A DNA stretch of 64,000 nt. Origin: Tachypleus tridentatus. Taxonomy: Eukaryota > Arthropoda > Merostomata > Xiphosura > Limulidae. This document shows, piece by piece, positions 22,211-35,800 of the stretch. The DNA lies in the NCBI RefSeq assembly GCF_004210375.1, contig NC_134829.1, forward strand, positions 24,382,034 through 24,446,033, read 5' to 3'. The stretch's first letter is position 1; every line of letters begins with the position of its first letter. Made by a program: the position numbers and the translations under genes. The notes under the pieces were generated by a model, which worked only from the letters and a program-made list of their open reading frames with translations, was not told the DNA's origin and did no database searches.

Positions 22211-25185
22211 GTTCACCAAATTACAAATCATGTATCACATTAGCATATACACATTAAATTCTTTCACACACAGTCATCGCATGAAATCATATCCTCCTGT
22301 AACATTGCGAGTGATATGTTTCAATTTCACATTAATTAAGGAAGTAGATTATAAAAATGGATATATGGTTTTGTACTGCAAGTGAAAAAGTTTACAACAT
22401 TGAATAAGATCAAAAAGAAATGAGAGTTACTCAGAGAAAGTGAATGAAAGATAACATTCTTTTTGTTAGCTTGTATTCTTTTAGTATGCTGAAACTTTGT
22501 ATTGTGTTGCTTACATTAGCTAAAATGCATTACAGTCATAGGTGTAGGATGTGCAAGCACTTTGACTACAGTATAGTTATTTTTAGTGTCTATGTGAAAT
22601 AAATATGTATAGAGCTGAGTGATTAATTGGATTAATCAGTATAATCAATTGTCCATGAATAAGATTAGTTTCATATAAAATAATTGAAATTACATTTAAA
22701 TTGTTTATCATGAAGACAACCAAGCAACAATATTAGTATTTTCATTGGTTACTATTGTTGATTGTTCTAGCTATCCAGGTTATTCAAGTATTGCCATTGT
22801 GATCAATTAATCCAAGATTGTTTGTTTAGCTTAACCAGGTAGTGTAATAACTTATGAAGATAATCAACTAATAGAAAGTTATTTCTGATTACTATTATTT
22901 CTTAGGAGAATAATTGTTAAATAGAATATAATCTGCAGTGTTTAATAACTACAATTATAATTGGGGGTCCCACTGGATTGGTGCATGTGAAATTTCAGTT
23001 GTGAATATGTAGAGCTTGCATTAAAGAAATACTGACTATCTTATACCAAAAACAAGTGAAAACACCTACAGTATTAATACACACTGAGGTTGCAAGATTT
23101 ACTTCAAGGCAACTATAATTCCACCAGTTGTAAATTGGCTTTAAAAATACTGCAATGATCATTAAATCCTTTGTCTGCTATTTGTCAACAACCAGCAAGC
23201 AAATGTTAAAACCAAAAACTGTCTTATCCAATTGGTTAGACCAATAAGGATCAGTGATACATCAAATAATAGTTTTATTCATTTTCTTTTTTGGTTGGCT
23301 GGTTTTATTGGATTCAGAAGTATTTACTATTTGAAAACACACAAACAAAACTTAAAATTCATTTCAGATTCTTTTTAGCTATTGAATTTGTAGAAACAAA
23401 ATTCATACAATAAACTCTGTGATGTAATAAACTGATACATAAATATGTCTGCACAAATCGAGTTGTAATAGCAAGTCACAAAAATGATTAGTGGGGATTA
23501 TAAACATTCCTATTTGTTGTTGTAGTAGCTGTTTGCTTTGTGTAATATCATCGGGCATGAACAGACTGTATTCCTGATAACAATTTGCTATACATCATAT
23601 CATTGGGTGTGGTTACAGAGAAAGAATGTGTGCTACAATAATTTGATAAAATTGGTATGAATGATGTGTTAACTCTTTTGCAAATGGCTTAGTATAACAT
23701 ACATAACTTTGTCTACTTATTTGCACATGTTAGATATTTGCACTATAACTTTTGATACAGTGTAGACTTTTAGTAAAGACTACAGGTATTTTCTATTCAA
23801 AAAATCAAATTTTTTAATGAAATATTTTTACTAAATATTTGTTCATGAAAATAGTCTGTTTTGTTACTACTATGAGTGCAAAATAATTTCATGTTATGAT
23901 TAAAATGTATTCTTTGTTCCCAAAATCTCAATTTCTTTTTGTGTAATCACAAGAGCCTCCTAAATAGATTTGTAATGTTTGTTTTCAGTAAGACTTTATA
24001 TCTTATTTACTGTACTCTTAACTAGATGGGGTCCACCACTCAACCAACCTTGTAATCATCATAAAAAATTGGGAAATTAATATATTATGCTTTTTTCATA
24101 CTAGAATGACTATACATTATAACACAAAAATACAAATGTTTAGCTATATATGTATATAATTATTACTATTTAAAAATAAATTATTAAACTTGTTTTTCTG
24201 AAAATACAGAACAATAAATGAAGAAGTAAAGCAAACAATTATCCCTTCTCACAATAATCTTTGTACTCGATTGTTGCTGGACATAGGTTGCTAAGCCTTT
24301 TATCAAACAAATTTTCTTTAGGTTTTATATATGCAGTCAAATAACCAAAAAATCATAAATAACTACACTGATACCATATTATTCCACTATAGTTTATTAA
24401 ACTTAGTACCTAAGATTTATTTAATTTTAAAAAATATGAAACTTTGAGTAGACTGAAAACTTGAATCAAAAGAAAGCAGTAGCTTTTTTAAAGATTAAAA
24501 TGCCTGAGAACAACCACTCCTGAGACATTCTAAGCTGTTGATTGGTTGTTCATTTGTCATATATTGCAGTAAAAGTATATAAGGGGCCATTCCGAAAAAA
24601 TTGAAAGAGTTGAATGGGATCACCATATTTGAATCAGTACATAAGCCATATCTCGGACAAAATAAAAAGATGATATACTTATTTTATATTCCAACTTGTC
24701 AATATTACTAATTTGAGTTCCTAATTTGTACAAAATTATACACTTAGTATTTTAACGTCATAAGCATTAACTTTAAACAGTGTTCAATTCAACACACCTC
24801 GTGACTTACTGAAATATATATTTAGACATGTTTTCATAGTATTTATTTTTAAATTAAGAAATTAACTCATTAAAGTTTGAATTATAATCTACAATTTGAT
24901 TCCAAACTTATTAAATTACATAAATTTATAAAATAGTAGTTCAATAAAATTTTTAATGCAAGTCAACAAACACAATGGTGTGGCCTTTAAACCTTGACAC
25001 ATTGTAAAAAGGTTAATTACATTAAGACATAACGTAGAATGAGTAATTGTCAATTACTGTATATGAAGTTTACAGCTGGTATGATTACTAAATCTGTCCT
25101 GTTCTTTCATATGTACATAGGTAAGCTCAGATTTAATTATTAACATTTGGTTTTTTTGACAATTTTCATTTCATTTATCCATATA
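22211..25185. other. Long AT-rich stretch without recognised genes
   Basis: No exon, repeat family or RNA gene recognised. 23980-24060 ('aagactttatatcttattta ... caaccttgtaatcatc') faintly resembles the terminal sequence after the Penelope-like element at 34080-34150 and may be an old solo terminal repeat. Confidence 0.35.
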
Positions 25186-26290
25186 ATATGAAGACATATA
25201 GTGAAGAGATCAGGTTGTCCCAGAACATAGCTTCTTTCCTAGCTAGTTCCATTTGCCCTTCATCCTGGGAAGTTTATCAATATAATTGGAAAAATTTCCA
25301 CCATTGGTCTTTCTGTTCGGTTTTCACCTACTCAACCAACTCTTCCTCATATTGCAGCTTTCCTCACTTGGTGTTTTGATCAGGGGTTTTCTGTCTCCTC
25401 AATCACAGGCTAATAGGCTGCCTTGTCCACATTTTTAATTTTTCCAAGTACTGTAGTGTGTTCACTTCTACTCTTTTTCCTATTAATGCATTCCAGATTG
25501 GAATGTCAATGTGGTTCTTCACTGCTTCACTTTGCCTCCATTCAAATCACCATCTCTCATGCTCATTATTTTATTTCTCACTTCAGACTTGTTTTCTTCT
25601 CCTTTTAGCCTGTGGATGATGGAAGTCAAATTTATTTGCTGTTAATGTTTCACATATTTTTTATCATTCCACATATATTCTCCTTTATATGGATCATTCT
25701 TTCCTCCACAAAACTTTGGTATCTTGAGAGGGTAACTCCATCTTTTTACCCATTTCTTTTCCTTTATTTTCAGTCTGATCTAGTTAGACTTTTATGTCCT
25801 GTACATGCTCTTTGATGTTATATTTCCTGCAAGGCTTCCTTCCATGGTACCAGTTCCTATCCCTTTATTCCATGACAGAAATTGTCTGTTTATGATCTTT
25901 CTCCTTCCACCCTCACCAGTAGGGTTTAACTTTTAGTTCAGTTAGCTGATTCTTCTTTACCATCTTCTCATTAAATCAGACACCTGACCTTTTTATTGGT
26001 GTCTCATTTTTATCGTCCTTTGGAGAAAATTCTTCAGTTGACATGTGGAATACTACTCATACATTCATATCTCACCATGTATATTGGATCATTGTATCTT
26101 CATCTTCAGGTTATTGTCTTCCACCTGTAGCTATTCCCAGGGCTTACCCTGGACTAAATTTTTCTGCATCCAGGCTATTAGCCAAATGATTTTTTTGGTA
26201 GTCAATTTTAGCCAGTGTTTTAGCCAGATAGGTTTGATCCATATCCAACCCTCCAGCCAGTCACATACGATAAGACAGTCAAAGAATAAA
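25186..26290 (+). pseudogene. DIRS-type tyrosine recombinase remnant
   Basis: Across shifting frames the sequence gives SSWEVYQYNWKNFHHW, then (other frame) LPHIAAFLTWCFDQGFSVSS with ITG, which match the N-terminal SAM-like part of tyrosine recombinases in DIRS-like retrotransposons. Later come LVRLLCPVHALR and a C-terminal piece with DMWNTTHTFISHHVYW followed by GYCLPPVAIPRAYPGL, the usual end of these proteins. DIRS elements use this recombinase instead of an integrase. The strand is pyrimidine-rich and full of stops; the catalytic R-H-R-Y set cannot be confirmed. No reverse transcriptase lies beside it. Confidence 0.55.
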
Positions 26291-26739
26291 TGACAACTGA
26301 GTTCATATCATACATTTTATTTCAGTGAATTTATCATTTATCCAATTTATTATAAAACGAGTTTCACAGTTACAAAGTTCAATGTTTTTCACACACAAAT
26401 CATTACAATAATGACATGGGAAGATGAGTCACTAAATTAAAAGTAACTGTTATTACATGCTGCTAAACAGGGGTCTCTCTAGACTTGCAAACCAGGGAGA
26501 AGTTTTGCTCTAATTTTACAAAATTATGGAAAAGTTTACAGTCAATAGCATTCTTTTCTTCCATAATATAATCTGTATAAGATGACTTTTCCTTGAGCTT
26601 CCTTGAGGTTTGGTCTGTTTTGGGAGACCACTTCTCCCAAGTCTCTCTAGTGAGAGCCCTGCTTAATAAAATATATATCATTACTCAAACATCAACAAAC
26701 TAAACTTGTGCCATTAGATAATGTAATTACATGTGTGAA
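26291..26739. other. Spacer
   Basis: No feature recognised. Confidence 0.35.
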
Positions 26740-27070
26740 AGCCATCACAATCTTCGGGGTTGTCCTTTAACTATAGCGCCGCTAATCAACCACATATAAA
26801 TGAGTTATTCGTGTCAAGCCGTTAGGTCGCTGTTGATTGAACAATTTTTCATACGTTTATCGATCCTGACTATGACCTTGCATGAATGCAGACGGGTTAT
26901 TGATTTTTATCTGCTTACTGCATAGTTGCATTAAAAAAATGTTGATGTAATGAACCAGTCTAGCATTTTGTAAACAAACAGTGTTTCGCCCGTATATTTG
27001 CCAATTACAATTTTTCTTCACCAAAAAACAAAAATAATAGCCATTGGTGAATATGGCGAGCGACAGCATG
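26740..27070. promoter_or_regulatory. Candidate CpG-enriched promoter region
   Basis: About a dozen CpGs in 330 bp (for example agcgccgct, gccgttaggtcgctg, tttcgcccgtat, atggcgagcgacag) stand out from flanks that are almost CpG-free. It also has an inverted CCAAT box (ccattgg, ~27041) and a YY1-like AATATGGCG. It lies 2.7 kb upstream of the PNISR start exon on the correct side and could hold its promoter and non-coding first exon. No clear donor site was identified. Confidence 0.3.
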
Positions 27071-28829
27071 AGCCCTGTATTCTTCAGACTTCACTGAGGC
27101 TATTTGAAAAGCCTATTTGAAAAGTAACTGAAGCAACATCATAATTTTCTTACCTTAAAAACAACAAAAAACAGCTTGTTATTAATTCTTACCTCAAAAA
27201 AATTGCAAAAAAAGTGTTCAAAATTAGTGGTTTACAGTTTTCTGAAAAATACTGTCAGTTATTGCCAGTCAACTCAAATGCACCACTGTGTTATCTGTAG
27301 GACAGCTGTAATGTGGCTCAATCTCATGGCAGTTTAGTTATCCAGGACATAGCCTGCCACAGTCTGTAACCAGTAACAGATTGCCATTTAATAGATGTTG
27401 ATAATGCCATGTTTATTTTTTGATACTGTTTTTGATGTAAGTTGTAGATGTGGATTGGCAAAGCAAACTTTGCTCTTTTGCTTTAACTGTGTGTCAAAGA
27501 TAAGTGATCAAGACAAAGTAGGGATGAAGTCTTCAAGGAGAGAGACTAGCAGTCATATATATGATCAAAACAAATGCAAAAGAATATTCCAAAGTGTCTG
27601 GCAAAATTACAGTCCGTGGCAGAAATATGATAAAGAGAAAGGTGTCATATTCTGTTCATAAAGTTCTTCAATAAAATTGCTATTTTTTATCAATTAATGA
27701 GCATTGTAGTGTGATGTTTGACTTAGGACAGTGTAGTACCAAGTTTGTAAGTTTTATTAATCAACTAATTTGTTCATTCAAATGTGGATAACCATAGTTC
27801 CTTGCAGACAACCATAATTGGCCTGAGAGTAGGCTGCATGCACAGCCCAATATACAAGTCTTATTTCATACATTGTTTAAATAAAATTAATAATAATAAT
27901 TACAATTCACTTAAGGTAGCTCATTTAACAGTGGTTGCTATTCATGAAAATTGGTAAGTAATGCCTGCACCACTGCTATGTCTGTCATATTCCACTCAGC
28001 CTGATAAGTTCTGGTAAGATGCTTTGTTGTCACTCCATATGACATGTAATGTGGCGGACATAACATGTTATTCTTTACTCTCACTTCTCAGTATTAAACT
28101 TGTGTTCTTATTCTTGCTAAGCTATTCATTAATACTTTGTGCTTCTAGCTACTTTAAAACCATCACTCTATTCAGCAGAAACATAACTTCTTCAAAGCTG
28201 AAATCATTCTTGTAGATTTTTACTGAACCCTAAAAAAATAATACAATATCCTTTCTTAAATAGTTCTTCAGATGGGGTCTGTCCAACATATTTTGTAATT
28301 AACTGATTTACAGCTTTTAGTTCATTATGTGTAGAGGCTTATAATGTTTAATAGCCAGTAATATTTAGTTACTTTTTTATTGGTGTGCATCTCAAGTCAA
28401 GAATGGAGGTTATAATAGTTATTTTTCTCATCTGTTCTAAACCACAGTATCATATTTTCTGTATTTATTAGAAGTTTTATTTAAGTAAGTAAATCATTCA
28501 GTTTGTATATGTATACAGTTGTAATTTGTGCTCAATGTTTTTATTGTATCACAGTCTGTGAGTAATACAAAGATGCCAACCATTACAACTTGAGCGTAAT
28601 CATCACGATTTTGGTGTATACATTATGACTGTATGTTCATACAGACAAATATTACAACTTGTTGCAACTCCCAAATTATTATATATTATATAGGCCTATA
28701 CAATAAAGTGATAAATTGTTCCCCCAGGGCTTGAAAGGGGTGAAAAGAAAATTTCTAGTGAGATACAAATAAATTTTAATAATAAATAAAAGACATAGTC
28801 CAAATGGCTACTTGAGATAATCATGTTTG
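27071..28829. other. Upstream region of PNISR
   Basis: AT-rich. An 88-codon plus-strand open frame at 27395-27661 has no recognisable similarity and is not called. Non-coding 5' exons of PNISR may lie here but cannot be placed. Confidence 0.35.
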
Positions 28830-29640
28830 TGCTTAAAATAATAAAAAATATTTATATCTTCGACGTCTACCAATAGTTCAAGTGCAGTGCTTCTCCATAC
28901 TGGGTATGTGGGGGAATCTATAGTTATATCATCGGTGCTTGTCAGCCAATCAGTGCTCACATAGATGGGTATTTCTCGTTTTCTAAGCAGCTTAGAAACG
29001 CCAATGTGATCGTTCACAAGATGGGAGAAAAGAGGCCCTGTTCACCAGATTGTCTTGTTTCTGGCAAATCTAAAAGGACTAAAACTGTGAATCATAAGTT
29101 TAGGAAAGAGTATAGTGCAAAATATCCGGTCACTGCATCAAAAGTCAGTGACAGTCATGCATTTTGTACAGTTTGTCACATTGATTTTTCTGTGGCGCAT
29201 GGCAGGATAAACGGTTGTTCCAGACGTACAAAATCGGCATCTCGCCAACAAAAGGCTGAGACGAAGACAACAACGATGCAGATAACGACATTTATGAATA
29301 AGAATTCAGAATATGAAGCCATAAATGCAGAAATAATATTCACGCAATTCATCATTGCTCATAACTTACCCCTAGCTGTAGCCGATCATGTAGGACATCT
29401 ATTCAGCAAAATGTTTCCAGACTCTGATATAGCGAAAAAATATGGCTGTGCTAGAACCAAAACTACAGCCATTGTACAAATGTTGGGTTGTGAAGATGAC
29501 AAAATGATTTCAAGCATACTTACTAACAGTGTTTACAGTTTAGCCACAGATGGATCCCACAGACATGGATGACTCAAAACTGTATCCAGTGGTTGTACAA
29601 TATCTGTACAGGGTCTGTCTACAATCATTATGCTCAGTTA
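28830..29640 (+). pseudogene. 5' fragment of a hAT-family transposase
   Basis: From the ATG at 29021 (MGEKRPCSPDCLVSG) it shows a zinc-finger-like block CTVCHIDFSVAHGRINGCSR, HTH-like sequence, and AVADHVGHLFSKMFPDS before LTNSVYSLATDGS, where a frameshift occurs; the shifted frame continues DDSKLYPVVVQYL. This matches the N-terminal third to half of hAT transposases with a BED-like finger. The rest of the protein and the 3' end are missing. The remnant ends about 120 bp before the PNISR start exon. Confidence 0.65.
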
Positions 29641-29756
29641 TTTGAAATAGTTGGCATCTCTGGTAATATAGAAATATTTTGTAACACTAATTTTTTCTTT
29701 TGCTTGCATATGAAAATGTTTTTTTACTCCTTGTTTGCTTTTCTTCTTTTTTATAG

Positions 29757-29835
29757 CTTAAAATGTGGGAAGGAGGACCTTGGCAACACTGGCATCTACA
29801 AGCTTCTATGTACCATAATGTGCCACATGAGCAGG
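29757..29835 (+). CDS. PNISR: PNISR coding exon 1 (start exon)
   Basis: Acceptor ttttttatag/CTTAAA, then the ATG at 29763. The 24 codons begin MWEGGPWQHWHLQ, parallel to the vertebrate start MWDQGGQPWQQW. Donor CAGG/gtgagt, phase 1. The acceptor means at least one upstream non-coding exon exists. Confidence 0.9.
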
Positions 29836-32800
29836 GTGAGTGTTTTAGTTATAAAGAAGTTGGGTATGTAACATTAAATGATCTTGAAGCTTCACCAAGG
29901 CATTACAGCCTACTTTTCCATGTCTAGTCATGCTGTATCTGACTTCCTTGCATTTTGACCATAGCACTATATATGTAGTTTATGTTGAAAAAGCTCCACA
30001 TAAGGGTGTAATAATCAAAGCACACTTGTCCTCACTTGATGCTTTTCATAAGCTATCTGTTATATAAGAACAACATTTTCAAGATTGCAATCACACAAAC
30101 TTGAAGAGTAGATTTTCATTTGGAATAACATGAACATCATCTCATTCTCCTCTCCAGTTTCAGGAGGTGTGTGATGGTTGAATGGATATTTCATAAAAGC
30201 AACTTTTGTACACAACTCGTATTCTTTTTTGGATTGAGGTCATTCTTGGTTGTGTGGGGTACTGTTGCTTGTGAATGGGTTTTGCCACTGCCCTTTTTCA
30301 CATGTTACAAGACATTATAAACTTTTCATTGTGTTCCAACTTATTGCATGTCTCTTTCTAGATAGTCCTGATGCCTCAGATTAATCCTTATTCCATTGTT
30401 TCCAATGTCATGAATATAAGAGATATCTATATCTTCAAAATTCTAAATTTTTTAACTAAACACATCTTTATACTCTGAGAGTATAAATATCTTGCATCTG
30501 CAAAGGCTGTTACATATTCTTCTTAAAAGCAATCAGTAACAAAATGTAGTTCTTGTATATCCTGTTCCACCACAGCTTATAGCTGCTGTCATTTGTCTTC
30601 CTGATTTGACATTTGAAATAATTTTAATATTACATATTCAACCTTATATCTGTATAATATTCTGTTGAGTACTTTGATGTGTCCTTGTATAACAGTTGTG
30701 CTTTTTGAATTAAATGTGAGGAATAATATTTTATGTGAACTAAAAGTATGTCATGAATTATTAATGAAAAAATGTAAATTATTATCTACTCAGATATATT
30801 TGTGATGGCAGAAGCTAAATTTTTCTGAATAAAAATTTCTATTTGTTTTGAAACTAAACTGAATTTTCTACTGTGTGTTGTGTATGAAATTCATGAAATG
30901 GGAATAAACATTTCTTTGTGAATAGTTGTTTGCTAATTCGAGTTTGTACTTAGTCCTATCGTAAAGATAGTTGTGTGTATGTATATAGATATGTATGTGT
31001 AATTTTTAAAAACAAATGTTTTAAAATTTTGCCTATACATATATTCTTCTAGTTGATTGGGCAGCTTTGGCCAAGCAATGGATTCAGATGCAACAGTTTC
31101 AGCAGACAGTTGAAGATACCTCTTTACCTATAGATCAAGAGGTACCACCTCCTCCACCACCACCACCATTACCACCTCCACCACCTCCAGTTGAAGATAG
31201 CAACCCTCCATTGCCAGAACCTATATTGACAAGTACAGAAACTACATTGCCTGGTGTATCTAATGGAAGGGATTCCCAAGTAAATTCCATGGGAGGTTAG
31301 TTGTGTCCTTTCAGATATTTGAATTGAAATTTCTATTAATAGCAAACATTTGTTATGTTATAAAATGTTTAAGGTAACAGAGATAGACATATCTTAGGCT
31401 GTCTAAAATTCCAAATTTCATAACTGTAGATTTTCACTTAGTTAATGATAAGACTGTTTAATAATCTCTTCAGAAAATTAGTACCTGTATTTTTTTACGT
31501 AGTAAAACTATATGTTGTAATACGAGGTCTGTTCAAAAAATACGTGGACTGTTTGAATTGCGCGGCTCCAGTTGGTTCCAGGGGAATCTGCTTGGTGTCG
31601 CTAGGTTCCACAGATTGGCTGATTACCGACGCCATTTCTCGATTGCAGATATCTTCATTTGTGTATTAGCTACGCGGTTTTAAGTGAAGTGCGATTTTTT
31701 CGTTTGGCGGATTTCAGAATGAATGACCTGAAGGAGCAACGACTTGCTGTGAAATTTTGTGTTAAACTTGGAAAATCTGCGACTGAAACTTTTGCTATGC
31801 TTAACACGGCTTACGGTGATGTTGCTATGAGGCATACGGCATATTTCAAGTGGCATGAACGTTTTAAGGATGGTTGATAGTCCATTGAAGATGATGAGCG
31901 TCCTGGAAGTCCTTCCACGTCAATTGACGACCCACACGTCGACAAAATCAACACCCTGGTGCGGGCAAATCGACATCTGACTGTCAGGGAGCTTGCTGAA
32001 GAGTGTGGGATATCAGTTGGATCTTGTTACGAGATTTTGACTGAAAAATTGAAGATGCACCGTGTTGCTGCGAAATTTGTGCCTCAGAACTCGTGAGTTT
32101 TTGGCCAAACACTCGATCACTGTTCTTCCCCACCCCCCTACTCACCTGACCTTGCTCCTTGTGATTTTTTCTTGTTCCCCAAACTCAAAAGACCCTTGAA
32201 AGGAAAAAGATTTGAGACGATTCCCAAGATTAAGGCAAATGCGACGAAGGAGCTGGAGAACATTACAAAAGAAGCATACCAGGACTGTTTCAACAAGTTG
32301 AAACACCGTTGGGATAAGTGTGTGGGTTGGGGAGGAGAGTACTTTGAAGGGGTCCCAGACCTGTAACTTCTAAATAAAGAACATTTTGTTTTATGACGTC
32401 AGTCCGCGTATTTTTTGAACAGCCCTCGTATTTTGTAACAAAAATATTCGTAGTTAAATTGTGAGTAAAACTATTTAAGATTTTGATCCTCTCCACACAG
32501 GCTTGGTCAATTTCACTGACCATGTGACCTTTTTGTACTTGTATAGAGTCTTCATAGATTTGATACTACTTACTTTTGATATAATGTGTTTTACTTTACA
32601 AACAGTGAACATAAGCCTTTCACATACAAAAAAAAATCATTTTTAGTTAAGTGTTTTTAACAAACTAAAAAAAAAATTCTAGAATATATTGAATGCATTT
32701 TAATAGTCCATGTGCAAAGTGATTTTTAATGTTAAGATTAAAAATGTTTTTCATTTCAAAAACCACATTTCTTTTGTATAATCTCTTTAAAATACCCTAA

Positions 32801-35800
32801 ATACATTTCAAACACATGGCCTAAGCATGGGCAACCCAGTATCACCAGTTCTAGCAAATATTTTTATGATACAAGTTGAAATACAAGCAATTAACACATC
32901 ATTACATCCACTACTATACTGGTACAGATATGTAGACGACAAGACTGCAGGATTCACATCTACAGAACACACACTTAATTTTTTCAATCACATTAACACT
33001 ATAAATCCCAACATCAACTTCACATGTGAACAAGAAGGAAGCAATCAAATATCATTTATTAACCTCAAAATTACAAGAACCAATACACAATTTAAAACAG
33101 AAATCCACCAAAAAATCACCCATACTGGACTATACATTCCTTGGGACTCAGCACATGAAACAAAACAAAAACTCAACATACTAAGAAACCAAATAAACAC
33201 AGCCATAAAACTATGCTCACCAGATAAAATTAGCAATTAATTAGACAAAATAAAACAATACTTCATCAACATCAATAAGTTTCCTCCACAAACCGTAGAA
33301 AACATTATATGCACACACCTGGACATAAAAGAAAATCAACCAACAAAAGTAAACATCTCACGAATCAAAAAATCACAAAACCATTTACTGCTGCATACCA
33401 TATATTCCCAACATCAGCAGAAAAATAACCAACATTTGGCAAAAACTAGTAACAAAATATGACATTCCAGTTAATACCAAATTTATTCAAAAACCAGGCA
33501 CAAAACTGAGGTCTATACTATGTAAAAACGACACTGACAAACACAACACCAACATTATTTATAAAATACAATGTGATAATTGCCATGACTTCTATATTGG
33601 AGAAACAAGTAGAAAAATGGAAACCAGATTTAAAGAACATAAAAAGTCACCTTCACACGTTTTCAAACACTGGAAGTCAAATAAACACATAACCATAGAA
33701 AACACTCAAATACAAAATAAAAAAACAAACATAAACAAATGCAAAATTAAAGAAGCCTTACTTATACAACAACTTAAATCCAAAATAAACCAATACAAAG
33801 GAACACCTTTATATCTATATTAAAATATAATATAATAAATAATAAAATAAATAAATAAAATTGTGTATTCAAACATCTAAGCCCACCCTCTATATTCTGA
33901 CACTCATTACACAATCCCTTTCAAACATGCGGTCAGCTTCCGGTCAGTTACCTCTCTCTTTCTTTGTGAACCTGACAATGACCGAAGAAGCTCAAAACGT
34001 TGTTCACTCCTACGTAAAAAAATTTTCTCAACCCAAACGAGCCGTTTTTACATATATATTTCAAATGTTTGTTTTCAATAAAGCTATATTTTATATCTTA
34101 TTTTCTCTACCCTGACCATGTACAAGGTTGGTCAATTTGACTGACTTTGTAACCACTAAAAAAAACAAAATAAGTATAAATTGCCTTCTTTTCTTTCTAG
34201 AATGACTTCAGATGTAGCATGATTGTTATCCTCCAAACATTTTCCATGTCCTTTAGCTTCTTGTTCCATTTCCTTCCCTTCTCTTGGATTAATTGAGCAG
34301 GATCTACTCCATTTCTTTCCCAGTCATTGTATATTTCAACTGTCAAAGTGTAAGTTGTTGCAGGACCTTTTGCTTCCATGCATTGGACTTGCTATTTTGA
34401 GTTTGTCTCATAACTAGTTTGGTGCATATGTCTCTGAACTTAGTACTTTCTCATCCTATGGTTCTACACACTATGTGGTCTCTCCATTTCCTGGTTTTGT
34501 TGTTTCTACTCCATTGGGCATGCCTCTCATCACTACCTTTGCTACTCTCAGCTCCAAAGTTTCCCATATCAGCTAATGCTTTCTGCTTTCAGCCATAATT
34601 GGTCTTCCCTTTTTATGTATATTTGTCTTGCTCCTGATCTGCTACCTAATGCCCTCACATTGATATTTGATTATTCTTCTCAAGTTCTTTTAATGGTGCT
34701 TCATGGGCAGACTCAGCTCTGCTTTTCTCTGCTCCTTCATTTGGCATCCAGGTCCACTCTCCTTCATTTCTACTGTCTTGCTCCTATTATGCATCTCTCT
34801 CTCACTCTCAGTGATATGTTCCCTTCATTTTCACATGTCAGATTTATCCAATCCATTCCCTACAAGGTTAAACTATTGGATCATGTGTCCTTTATATGAT
34901 GATTTCCTATTAAGTTTGGTGGAATGTTTTGTTTGATATTATTCTCTATCCCATTTTAACTGGTTTCTGTTTGGTATTTTTTAAATGATCACATTCCCAT
35001 TGTCCTTCAATTCACCTCTTTGATGCAGGCCCATCTGCCTCTACTTTCCTCCTGACCATCCTAATATTGCCCATCTTCCAATCCTTTTCACTTGGTTGTT
35101 TAACTAAGTTTTTCCACTCTTGCTGGTTTTCCCCTCAATGTGGATTCCTGTACATGGTGAGGGGACCTTCCAGAAAAGGTTCTGTACTAGAGAGAGATTT
35201 ACCTCCTCTAGGATCTAAACATTCACCTCCGTGTTTGCCATGTGTTGTGACCCGTGAAGGGGAGGAGAGGATCCTGGTGGTTGAAGAGTTCAACTCCAAC
35301 ACACCACTTTGGCCTTGAATTCCTGTAGATCAATCAGATAGTCCTTTTGAGCCAGGGTCAACTAAGTGCCATTGTAGGAGATCCTCAACAGGTGTAGTGG
35401 AGATTATGTCTGATGCTGGTGTTTGGGTATAGTGCTCACAAAACCTTGGCGTTGCTGCAGTGACCTTATATGGCACTGTAGTGCATCCCCTCATAGAGCT
35501 TCATGGTGGGTATGGTCAGTGGGCACCAAAATATTCTTTTATTTTATTATGGAAACCCCTAAAATAAAAAAAATAAAAAAGCATGACAGCATAGAGAAAA
35601 ATCCGACTTTTGGCAAACGACCATGCATTGATGGCTGTACTGTCAAATTCAAAACTCGAATCTGTCCCACAATTTTTAATTATACATTCTTTAACTGAAA
35701 AACCCTTAGGGCAGATGTCTCCATATTTTATTCAGAAGGGTTTAGAAGAGCTTGCTGACTTACCTAAATCAGTAAAAAAATTATGGTCTGGGGACATTTT

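Noticed and set aside
25423-25815. Consecutive plus-strand ORFs rich in Phe, Leu and Ser resembling membrane proteins
   Set aside because: They fall inside the DIRS-like remnant; the pyrimidine-rich strand produces hydrophobic frames artificially.
27395-27661. 88-codon plus-strand ORF upstream of PNISR
   Set aside because: No recognisable similarity, no clear splice sites and no codon pattern different from neighbouring AT-rich sequence.
29569-29871. 100-codon ORF overlapping the PNISR start exon
   Set aside because: It is in a different frame from the PNISR start and crosses the hAT remnant and the intron acceptor; chance ORF.
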